Source of the DNA: an uncultured Lachnospiraceae bacterium
Lineage (GTDB): Bacteria > Bacillota > Clostridia > Lachnospirales > Lachnospiraceae
Assembly (NCBI GenBank): GCA_947175305.1
Contig: CAMWMO010000145.1
Span: 1 to 5,359, forward strand
Direction: 5' to 3'
DNA length: 5,359 nt
Part shown: positions 1 through 5,359 of the stretch, piece after piece
How positions within the stretch are numbered: position 1 is the stretch's first letter
Layout of the letters: every line of letters starts with the position of its first letter
Notes under the pieces: model-generated
The model's database searches: none
What the model saw: the letters and a program-made list of their open reading frames with translations, nothing else
What the model was told of the DNA's origin: nothing
Position numbers and translations under genes: made by a program

Positions 1-1333
1 CTTTTAAGTCAATGGCTATATCTCCGGAATACTTCCTTGCCACCATGCGGATATTGGAAAGCCCATACCCGTGACCATCCTTTTTTTCTTTTGACGTAAC
101 AGGTAGACCGCGTTCTTCATCCCATTGCAAACTTCCGGTGAAGCTATTGCTGATCTCGATCATATAGGCATTATTCCTCTGGTAAGAAAGAACGGATATA
201 TGTGGTGTTTCGCCTTCTCCTACATTTTCCATTGCATTCTGCAAGGCATTGTTCAGTATCACACTGACATCAAAGGCGTTGATGTGCGTGTCCGCAGGAT
301 AATAAAAATCTGATCGGAAGAGTATGTTTCTTCTCTCCGCTTCGCCTTTTAATTCCTGCAAAATCACATCCGTTACGGGATTCCCGGTTTTTATCTCTCC
401 CGCTATTGGAGAAAGGGCGGATTTTAGCTCTTTGCCATAATCCATTGCGTCCTTCACATTGTTTCCGGCATAAAGCCTTTCCAATGTAAGAATATGGTTG
501 GTCATATCATGCTTCATACTCCTGATACCCTGATACAAATTTTCCACCTGTTCAATATGTCGTTTTAGATTATCTATCTGCGTGGAAAGTAACTGATTTG
601 CTGTCTTTTCCTCCTGTGCCGCCTTTATATTCTGATAGAGCATGATCAAAATAACAACCACCACGATCGCCAATCCACAGTAAAACAGCAGCAGCATATC
701 ATACCCCTTTGCCGGCTTTCCGTTCTCCAATATATAAAATCTGCGATAATAGCGTATGACCTTATATCCCACCGCTCCCAGAAATGGCGGACTTACCAAC
801 ATAATCAATTCCCGCTTTGTCATCTGCTCATATTTACAAATATAACTTCTTGTGATACAGCAGACTGCGGCATTTGTGATGATAAAGCCCATAACCAGAT
901 AAAATCCACAGACTCCGACATAAACCATTAACTCCATGGACAAAGAGGGATTTCCTTGATACCACGGGGTATTTTCCACCAGGTCGTATAATTTATCATA
1001 TAAAAGTTCCGCTATTGTGGCAGTAAACCAGCGCAAGGAAAAAAAAGTGATCGCAAGAAAAGCCTTCTGGGTGCCATTCCTCCGTTCCAGCCCGTACATC
1101 ACCAAAAACGCCGTAAGGCTTCCCAATGCATATGCAATAAACGCATCCGCATACAGCGGCAGGACATCAATCGCTGACATTGTCAGGAAATAAAGCCCTC
1201 CTGTTGCCAATGCCACCTTTACATTCCTTAAAAACGGCTTTACAAACCTGTAAAGACAGTATCCGTCAATACATAGTTCTATCAACGAAACTATCCATGT
1301 AATACATCCACTCCAGTAAGCAAACTCTGTCAT
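1..1333 (-). CDS. GHKL-family sensor histidine kinase (AgrC/VirS-like), C-terminus cut by window edge
   Basis: Membrane sensor kinase, presumed partner of the LytTR regulator encoded just upstream. I translated 444 residues from ATG 1333-1331 with no stop before the window edge. Hydrophobic segments lie at about residues 8-30, 39-57, 62-80, 90-112, 134-160, 175-195 and 211-233, giving six or seven membrane helices with no large extracellular domain. A charged, coiled-coil-like helix (about 234-270) leads to the phosphoacceptor motif RSMKHDMTNH with His275. The ATP-binding part has an N box, NNALQNAMEN (361-370), and a G box, GHGYGLSNI (420-428). This layout is typical of peptide-sensing GHKL kinases. 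They are usually about 430-450 residues, so only a few residues should be missing. The start is one base after the regulator's TGA and has its own ribosome site. The inducing signal cannot be read from the sequence; no peptide precursor or processing protease lies in the window. Confidence 0.93.
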   Translation of the reverse strand, partial: MTEFAYWSGCITWIVSLIELCIDGYCLYRFVKPFLRNVKVALATGGLYFLTMSAIDVLPLYADAFIAYALGSLTAFLVMYGLERRNGTQKAFLAITFFSLRWFTATIAELLYDKLYDLVENTPWYQGNPSLSMELMVYVGVCGFYLVMGFIITNAAVCCITRSYICKYEQMTKRELIMLVSPPFLGAVGYKVIRYYRRFYILENGKPAKGYDMLLLFYCGLAIVVVVILIMLYQNIKAAQEEKTANQLLSTQIDNLKRHIEQVENLYQGIRSMKHDMTNHILTLERLYAGNNVKDAMDYGKELKSALSPIAGEIKTGNPVTDVILQELKGEAERRNILFRSDFYYPADTHINAFDVSVILNNALQNAMENVGEGETPHISVLSYQRNNAYMIEISNSFTGSLQWDEERGLPVTSKEKKDGHGYGLSNIRMVARKYSGDIAIDLK

Positions 1334-1334
1334 C

Positions 1335-2057
1335 TCACCTTCCCCTTTTCCTCTGGTTATACCGAAGATACGACTTCACAAACTCTCCATAATTCTGCTT
1401 TGAAATAAGTGCCTGCCCTTTTTTCAGATAGACCGTTGTCGCATCGTATTTTCTGATAAATCCAAAATTCACAAGGAAGGATCTGTGAGTACGGTAAAAA
1501 TCATCCCCCACTTTTCCCTCTAATTCTTTCATTTTCCCATAATATTCTATATCTCCATCCATCGTATGCAGAATCACTTTCCGGTCAAATACCTCCGCAT
1601 ATACAATATCCTCCAGATTGACGATAACATGCTCTCCCCCTGTGGTTATCATAAGGCTCGGCTTTTCCCTTTTTCTGCCTGCATTTTCCAGCTTCTTTCT
1701 GTCCTCAAAATGTTTTACGGCACCCAACAGTACCTCGGCAAATTTCCCGTCATCAAAGGGCTTTACCAGATAATGGAACGCCCCTACATCGAATGCCTGA
1801 AACACAAAATCATCCAGAGCGGTCACAAAAATGATGATTGCTTTTTGGTTTTTTGTGCGCAGTTCCTTTGCCGTTTCCATGCCGTTCTTATCCGCCATCT
1901 GAATATCAAGCAGTAAAATATCAGGTTCGTCCCCCGACAAAAGCAGCTCATCCCCCGATTTGTACAGTGAAAGATCTGCTTTCGGACAGAGACTCCCTAT
2001 CTTTTCCACAAGCATATCTCTGACTTCTTTTTCATCATCACATATCGCGATTTGCAT
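1335..2057 (-). CDS. LytTR-family response regulator (AgrA/VirR-like)
   Basis: Cytoplasmic two-component response regulator and transcription factor, 240 residues, the usual family size. The receiver domain (about 1-120) has the acidic pair Asp7-Asp8, the phosphoacceptor Asp51 in DILLLDIQM, the switch Thr79 and the conserved Lys99 in YLVKPF. The LytTR DNA-binding domain (about 133-236) carries the family signature FYRTHRSFLVN (187-197) and ends in a basic tail, QRKRGR. I chose ATG 2057 because it begins the receiver fold directly (MQIAICDDE) and has AGGGAG 7 bases upstream. Longer forms starting at TTG 2174 or ATG 2081 conflict with the promoter at 2086-2114. It is the first gene of a two-gene operon with the kinase. 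The regulator-then-kinase order and one-base gap support a cognate pair. Its targets are unknown; autoregulation is possible. Confidence 0.95.
   Translation of the reverse strand: MQIAICDDEKEVRDMLVEKIGSLCPKADLSLYKSGDELLLSGDEPDILLLDIQMADKNGMETAKELRTKNQKAIIIFVTALDDFVFQAFDVGAFHYLVKPFDDGKFAEVLLGAVKHFEDRKKLENAGRKREKPSLMITTGGEHVIVNLEDIVYAEVFDRKVILHTMDGDIEYYGKMKELEGKVGDDFYRTHRSFLVNFGFIRKYDATTVYLKKGQALISKQNYGEFVKSYLRYNQRKRGR
1341..1346 (-). promoter_or_regulatory. Ribosome binding site of the histidine kinase, inside the regulator gene
   Basis: AGGGGA lies 7 bases before the kinase ATG, within the last codons (Lys-Arg-Gly-Arg) of the response regulator. Stop and start are separated by a single base (TGA-G-ATG), so terminating ribosomes could reinitiate directly. 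This suggests translational coupling of the two proteins and fixes the kinase start. Confidence 0.7.
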
Positions 2058-2064
2058 TTTTTCA

Positions 2065-2070
2065 CTCCCT
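2065..2070 (-). promoter_or_regulatory. Ribosome binding site of the response regulator
   Basis: AGGGAG sits 7 bases upstream of ATG 2057. The in-frame ATG at 2081 has no comparable site and would fall about at the predicted transcription start, so this site decides the start codon. Confidence 0.75.
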
Positions 2071-2085
2071 CTGTATTTCATAAAG

Positions 2086-2114
2086 AGTATATCGAAACGA
2101 TATGGATACTGCAA
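2086..2114 (-). promoter_or_regulatory. Sigma-A-type promoter of the regulator-kinase operon
   Basis: The -35 hexamer TTGCAG (2109-2114) and the -10 hexamer TATACT (2086-2091) are separated by exactly 17 bases. The -10 matches the consensus at five of six positions, and the -35 keeps the TTG core. Transcription would begin near 2078-2079, giving a leader of about 22 bases that just contains the AGGGAG ribosome site. It lies downstream of the pfp terminator, so the two-component operon should be transcribed independently of the metabolic genes. Confidence 0.7.
2089..2103. repeat. Perfect 6-bp inverted repeat over the spacer and -10 of the regulator promoter (candidate operator)
   Basis: ATATCG and CGATAT arms flank a 3-base centre, giving a perfect 15-base palindromic element on either strand. 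It covers the downstream part of the promoter spacer and the first three bases of the -10 hexamer read in the transcribed direction. A protein bound here would block RNA polymerase, so a repressor site is the simplest reading. It does not resemble the paired direct repeats normally bound by LytTR proteins. The arms are AT-rich, so chance is possible. Confidence 0.4.
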
Positions 2115-2180
2115 TAATGAGAATGACGTAGAAAGGAGATTTTCTGTCGTAAAAAATCGAGCGCGTGGGAGCAATTTATA

Positions 2181-2233
2181 GAATAAATAAGGAAACCGAA
2201 ACTGCCGTACATACCAGCAATTCCGGTTTCCTC
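2181..2233 (-). terminator. Intrinsic terminator downstream of pfp
   Basis: Read on the minus strand, 2233-2215 pairs with 2207-2189 around a 7-base loop (2208-2214), giving a stem of about 19 bp. The core GGAAACCG/CGGTTTCC is followed by further pairs, including several G-U wobbles, and then by the U-rich tail TTATTTATTC (2190-2181), whose first two bases also close the stem. On the opposite strand the wobbles become C-A mismatches, so the minus-strand RNA forms the better hairpin. It lies about 40 bases after the pfp stop, in the right orientation, and before the next promoter. The tail is interrupted by A residues, so efficiency is uncertain. Confidence 0.8.
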
Positions 2234-2272
2234 TGCTACAAATTATTTTTCTTTATAAAAACTTTCCGATTC

Positions 2273-3499
2273 CTACTTTCTTACCAGATGTCTCGGCAGA
2301 CCGTTTACGAAGAGCGGCTGCAGCTCGCCCATGATAAGAGGTCTTGCGTACTTCTCGTAACCTTCCGTCAGACCCTTGCCGTCCGCTGTGATCCACTCGT
2401 CGGGCACGTTTCTCTCTACATTCGCGATTGCGTGGATATCGTAAGCGCTGGTACCGCACTGATAAGGATCGTCACCGTTTCTGTCCAGTGTGATCATCAT
2501 GCCGGTCTTACCCTCTTCCGCAGCTATCACTGCGTCGTGTCCTACCTGGAACGCCTCGTTGATATCTGTCAGAGATGCCAGATGAGTTGCCGCTCTCTGC
2601 AGAGTAGAGAACTCGATCGCACGAGTCTTAAGTCCTGTCTCAGCCGCGATCTTGTCAGCCAGCATAACTGCCGTACCAGACATCTGCTTGTGTCCGAATG
2701 CGTCTACCGCCACTTCTCTGCCGATCTCGCAGACATATCTGCCATCCGCTACCTTAACGCCCTCGGATACTGCGATCACTACGGAAGACTTTGTCTCCGC
2801 CAGCTTCTTCACATCCGCCATAAACTGATCCATGTCAAACACTCTCTCAGGCAGGTAGATGGCATCGCATCCGCTGCAGTCGTCACCCTTAGCCAGTGCA
2901 GCAGCAGCAGTAAGCCATCCTGCGTTACGTCCCATGATCTCCACGATACAGATCGTAGGCTTCTTCGCGCCGAAGGACTCGTTGTCACGGATAATCTCTT
3001 TCAGGGATGCCGCAATATACTTCGCTGCAGAACCATAACCAGGACAGTGATCCGTCACCGGCAGGTCATTGTCAATGGTCTTGGGCACGCCCATAAATCT
3101 CTGGGGCTTATTGTGTGCCGCTGCATAATCAGACAGCATCTTTACCGTATCCATGGAGTCATTGCCGCCCGCATAGAACAGGCACTCAATGTCATGCTTC
3201 TCCATGATCTCAAAAATCTTCTCATAGACATCCTCATGCCCCTCGATCTGCGGCATCTTAAAACGGCAAGAGCCTAAGAAAGCAGAAGGAGTTCTCTTTA
3301 AAAGCTCGATTCCTGTCTCATCGTCCAGATATTCACCCAGATCGATCATTCTGTCCTCCAGAAATCCCTCGATACCGTGTACCATACCATAAATCTTCTT
3401 TACGCCCAGCTTCTTAGCGGCTGCGTACACACCCGCTACAGAAGAATTGATAACGGCTGTGGGGCCGCCGGACTGACCTACAACAATGTTTCCTTTCAT
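2273..3499 (-). CDS. pfp: 6-phosphofructokinase, probably pyrophosphate-dependent (EC 2.7.1.90 type)
   Basis: Cytoplasmic glycolytic enzyme converting fructose 6-phosphate to fructose 1,6-bisphosphate, 408 residues and apparently complete. The N-terminal GQSGGPTAVINSS (8-20) forms the phosphoryl-donor loop. GGNDSMDT (111-118) replaces the GGDGS of ATP enzymes, placing Asp114 where ATP-PFKs have glycine. PKTIDND (139-145) has Lys140 and the catalytic base Asp143. MGRNAGW (189-195) and the YLPE segment (Glu218) contribute to fructose 6-phosphate binding. Asp plus Lys at these two positions is the established marker of PPi use, although assay is needed because some family members are mixed. The start ATG 3499 has AAAGGAG 10 bases upstream. 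A promoter lies at 3555-3583 and a terminator follows the stop. The upstream xylosidase gene has no obvious terminator, so read-through into pfp is possible. Confidence 0.93.
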   Translation of the reverse strand: MKGNIVVGQSGGPTAVINSSVAGVYAAAKKLGVKKIYGMVHGIEGFLEDRMIDLGEYLDDETGIELLKRTPSAFLGSCRFKMPQIEGHEDVYEKIFEIMEKHDIECLFYAGGNDSMDTVKMLSDYAAAHNKPQRFMGVPKTIDNDLPVTDHCPGYGSAAKYIAASLKEIIRDNESFGAKKPTICIVEIMGRNAGWLTAAAALAKGDDCSGCDAIYLPERVFDMDQFMADVKKLAETKSSVVIAVSEGVKVADGRYVCEIGREVAVDAFGHKQMSGTAVMLADKIAAETGLKTRAIEFSTLQRAATHLASLTDINEAFQVGHDAVIAAEEGKTGMMITLDRNGDDPYQCGTSAYDIHAIANVERNVPDEWITADGKGLTEGYEKYARPLIMGELQPLFVNGLPRHLVRK

Positions 3500-3554
3500 G
3501 TGACTGTCTCTCCTTTATCTTTTATTTTTTGCATTAGTTTTTTCTCTGCGCTTA

Positions 3555-3583
3555 AGTATACCAAATAATTCCACGCAAAACAA
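3555..3583 (-). promoter_or_regulatory. Promoter of pfp (extended -10 type)
   Basis: The -10 TATACT (3555-3560) is preceded by TGG, the extended -10 TGn motif, and lies 17 bases from a weak -35, TTGTTT (3578-3583). The predicted start near 3548 leaves an A-rich leader of about 49 bases before ATG 3499, ending in AAAGGAG. It begins only 18 bases past the xylosidase stop, so pfp can be expressed alone even if it also receives read-through. I saw no operator-like repeat in it. Confidence 0.6.
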
Positions 3584-3600
3584 GTACAAGCACGGAAATG

Positions 3601-5226
3601 TTAAACAAGGTATTCAAAGAAATCGAAGTCCGCATAATGGCTGTGCCTCACTCTGTCGGCACAGGTAATGCCCACCATCGTCCCGGTAAATTCGCCGTAT
3701 TTACAGTACTCATCCGAAAACAGGCTGGTATCGAATTTCGGCCCGATCTTTTGGTAGGCTTCGCCGTCTCCGCTCCATTCAAACCAGCACTCCCGCTCTT
3801 CAATATACAGGCGGAGCCAGACAAAATCCCCCTCTATCGGCGTGCGTTCCTCCAAAAATTCGGTTCGTACGCCGTTCTCCATCTGAAGCACCAAAAGAGC
3901 ATCCTGTCCCAGAGTCTCGCTGCGATATCTGCGCAGATTGAGATAGTTCATGTTGTCGTAATATAAGATCAGCCCCGCGCTGTGCTGCGGCACCTGAGGA
4001 TGAAATTCCATCTTTGTCGTAATCCGCGCATGTACGCTTGTCAGCTTACGGGCAAGAATACTGACTTTGTTTAAAGAGGTTCTGGACTCCTGACCGCGCA
4101 GACGCACGAATCCGGGACGGGCCTTCAAATCGGCAAACCGCTCCGGCAGAATGCGTGGCGCGTAATAATAATTCCCCAAAACCTCCCCGTCGAAATCATC
4201 AAAAGCGGGAGGCTCAGGCAATGGACAATCCGGGAGAGAAGGCTCAGGCACCTCTGTCTGCGCCAGATTTCCCCCGTCCGCCATACGAAGCCAGCCATCC
4301 TCCGTCCACATCATTTTCTGGATTGCCGTCTCTCTTCCAAGGGTACAGCGAAGCTCCGGCAGAAAGGGCCGGGCACATAGGTGTACCAGATAAGTCTCCC
4401 CGTTTGGCAGATCCACATAGCTTCCGTGTCCGGATTTCTGCAAAACGGAATCCGGATTATAATACTGCGGCTTCAAATGATCCGGATCATGCCGTTCATA
4501 GGAATAACCGGGCGTACTGGTTACGATCGGATTGGCCGGGTCCTTCACATAAGGCCCGTCCACACAGGTGGAACGTCCCATCGTGACACAGTGATTATAC
4601 CCCGTGCCGCCCTCCGCACACATCAGATAATAGTGACCGTTTCTCTTCGTTAAATGAGGCGCCTCGATACAACCCCGGTCTGTGCCGCCCCACCAGATGC
4701 GTTTCGGATATCCGATGATCTGCTGTCTGTCCGGGTCGTACTCCACCAGACAGATCGCGCCCGGCTTCTCATAGTTTTCCCGGGTCTCCCAGTCCAGAGA
4801 CACGACATACTTGCGCCCGGCGTCGTCATGAAACAACGACGCATCGAATCCGGCAGAATGCAGGTAAACCGGTTCGCTCCAGGGTCCGCAGATATCTTTC
4901 GCCGTGATCAGAAAGTTGTCTACATCAAAATATCTGGCGTTCATAGAATTCATCACGCCGTAGACCACATAGAATAAATCCTCCGCCTCACAGTAGGTCA
5001 GGCAGGGCGCCCAAATACCTTTTGCGGAGGGCAGCTTTTTCAGATCCACCTTTTCATCGTCTGTCAGAATGTGTGTATAAATTTCCCAATGCTTTAAATC
5101 CCGGGAATGATAGACCGGCAGCCCAGGCATCCACTCGAAGGTGGACACCGCAAGATAAAAATCATCTCCCTTGCGGCAGATGCAGGGATCCGGATTAAAA
5201 CCGGGCAAAATCGGATTTTGTATCAT
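3601..5226 (-). CDS. xynB: Glycoside hydrolase family 43 beta-1,4-xylosidase
   Basis: Predicted cytoplasmic exo-acting xylosidase, 541 residues, close to the roughly 535-540 of characterised GH43 beta-xylosidases such as that of Selenomonas ruminantium. The five-bladed propeller domain (about 1-320) has the three catalytic acids: Asp13 in GFNPDP (base), Asp128 in GFDASLF (pKa modulator and orientation) and Glu188 in CIEAPHL (acid). GGTGYNHCVTM (206-216), the His267 loop SGHGS and Arg299 in LGRET are also family features. A C-terminal beta-sandwich (about 340-541) closes the active site in this subfamily. With no signal peptide, it should act on xylobiose and short xylo-oligosaccharides after import. 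ATG 5226 fits the family start and has a ribosome site; the upstream in-frame TTG at 5268 would add 14 unrelated residues. Family members often also have alpha-arabinofuranosidase activity. No transporter or xylose kinase is visible here. Confidence 0.92.
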   Translation of the reverse strand: MIQNPILPGFNPDPCICRKGDDFYLAVSTFEWMPGLPVYHSRDLKHWEIYTHILTDDEKVDLKKLPSAKGIWAPCLTYCEAEDLFYVVYGVMNSMNARYFDVDNFLITAKDICGPWSEPVYLHSAGFDASLFHDDAGRKYVVSLDWETRENYEKPGAICLVEYDPDRQQIIGYPKRIWWGGTDRGCIEAPHLTKRNGHYYLMCAEGGTGYNHCVTMGRSTCVDGPYVKDPANPIVTSTPGYSYERHDPDHLKPQYYNPDSVLQKSGHGSYVDLPNGETYLVHLCARPFLPELRCTLGRETAIQKMMWTEDGWLRMADGGNLAQTEVPEPSLPDCPLPEPPAFDDFDGEVLGNYYYAPRILPERFADLKARPGFVRLRGQESRTSLNKVSILARKLTSVHARITTKMEFHPQVPQHSAGLILYYDNMNYLNLRRYRSETLGQDALLVLQMENGVRTEFLEERTPIEGDFVWLRLYIEERECWFEWSGDGEAYQKIGPKFDTSLFSDEYCKYGEFTGTMVGITCADRVRHSHYADFDFFEYLV

Positions 5227-5236
5227 ACTTTCCTGT

Positions 5237-5242
5237 CTCCTT
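5237..5242 (-). promoter_or_regulatory. Ribosome binding site of xynB
   Basis: AAGGAG lies 10 bases before ATG 5226. A second, weaker AGGA lies closer to the start. Together with the family-typical N-terminus (MIQNPILPGFNPDP), this selects ATG 5226 over the in-frame TTG at 5268. Confidence 0.7.
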
Positions 5243-5280
5243 ATTTCAAATGGCAGAGAATTACGCAATCCCCTGCTCTT

Positions 5281-5311
5281 ATTATATCATACTTTGTATT
5301 ATTAATTTCAA
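5281..5311 (-). promoter_or_regulatory. Promoter of xynB with consensus extended -10
   Basis: A perfect TATAAT (5281-5286) is preceded by TGA, making an extended -10. A near-consensus -35, TTGAAA (5306-5311), lies 19 bases away, a long spacer that the TGn motif can compensate for. Transcription would start near 5274, leaving a leader of about 48 bases. The near-consensus elements suggest a strong basal promoter, so sugar control would need a repressor. I found no convincing catabolite-responsive element. Confidence 0.65.
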
Positions 5312-5313
5312 AA

Positions 5314-5347
5314 GGATATCCGATTGTATTTACCTCCCAAACATGTT
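5314..5347. repeat. Two 8-bp palindromes just upstream of the xynB -35
   Basis: GGATATCC (5314-5321) and AACATGTT (5340-5347) are each perfect 8-base palindromes with centres 26 bases apart, immediately upstream of the xynB -35. Their position would suit a regulator, but they differ from each other and are short enough to arise by chance. The rest of 5312-5359 shows no supported gene; the end of an upstream gene or a divergent start cannot be judged from so little sequence. Confidence 0.2.
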
Positions 5348-5359
5348 ACACTCTTACCG

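Noticed and set aside
2058..2174. Longer N-terminus for the response regulator starting at TTG 2174 or ATG 2081
   Set aside because: The added residues do not belong to the receiver fold, the promoter and its start site lie inside that stretch, and neither codon has a good ribosome site.
2058..2180. LytTR-type paired direct repeats or an agrD-like peptide gene upstream of the regulator
   Set aside because: I found no pair of suitably spaced 9-base repeats and no small ORF with a start, ribosome site and peptide-like composition.
1566..2181. Plus-strand frames of 61-116 codons opposite the response regulator
   Set aside because: They are antisense to a clear CheY-LytTR gene and overlap one another; none has a supported start.
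2165..3277. A 370-codon open frame on the plus strand
   Set aside because: It lies entirely antisense to pfp and its terminator, has no family-like features, is rich in Arg, His, Ser and Cys as mirror frames are, and lacks a convincing ribosome site. The minus-strand protein has clear catalytic motifs.
3598..4977. Several plus-strand and one minus-strand open frames of 64-143 codons inside xynB
   Set aside because: All are other-frame shadows of the GH43 gene, with low-complexity Arg/Pro-rich translations and no recognisable domain.
5227..5268. Longer N-terminus for the xylosidase from TTG 5268
   Set aside because: It would translate through the ribosome site of ATG 5226 and add 14 residues absent from the family's usual start.
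5227..5359. Catabolite-responsive element (cre) controlling xynB
   Set aside because: No stretch matches the palindromic consensus with its central CG well enough.
5322..5359. End of an upstream minus-strand gene or a divergent plus-strand start at ATG 5343
   Set aside because: The open minus frame is only about 16 codons, and the plus ATG has no ribosome site and only a few codons visible, so neither can be supported.
1..5359. CRISPR array, tRNA/rRNA genes, insertion sequences or a phage element
   Set aside because: No regularly spaced repeats, transposase or integrase motifs, terminal inverted repeats or cloverleaf-like sequences were seen; the window is almost fully accounted for by four ordinary genes.

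Overview
The window looks like chromosomal DNA from a low-to-mid GC anaerobic Firmicute, most likely a gut or rumen Lachnospiraceae-type Clostridium. This rests on the gene types (a GHKL/LytTR two-component pair, a PPi-type phosphofructokinase and a cytoplasmic GH43 beta-xylosidase), strong purine-rich ribosome binding sites and clostridial-looking promoters. The genus is an inference from gene content; I could not run a search.

All four genes lie on the minus strand, so transcription runs from high to low coordinates. In order of transcription: (1) 5227-5359, a leader with an extended -10 promoter; (2) 3601-5226, a 541-residue GH43 beta-xylosidase (xynB type); (3) 3500-3600, a short gap with a second promoter and no visible terminator; (4) 2273-3499, a 408-residue phosphofructokinase with the residues of the PPi-dependent type; (5) 2181-2233, a strong intrinsic terminator; (6) 2086-2114, a promoter with a perfect palindrome over its spacer and -10; (7) 1335-2057, a 240-residue LytTR response regulator; (8) 1-1333, a GHKL sensor histidine kinase that starts one base after the regulator's stop and runs off the left edge, with 444 residues visible and only the extreme C-terminus missing.

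The window holds two functional units. The first is metabolic: the xylosidase would release xylose from imported xylo-oligosaccharides, and the PPi-type phosphofructokinase serves glycolysis. In some clostridia that lack transaldolase, the same enzyme type also phosphorylates sedoheptulose 7-phosphate during pentose use, so the pairing could be meaningful. The second is an AgrC/AgrA-like two-component operon insulated from the first by a terminator and carrying its own promoter. Its signal and targets are not visible here. No mobile element, CRISPR array, RNA gene or clearly novel system is evident. The points most worth checking are the palindromic promoter of the regulator operon, the xynB-pfp linkage, the xylosidase's lengthened loop and the unassigned sensor.
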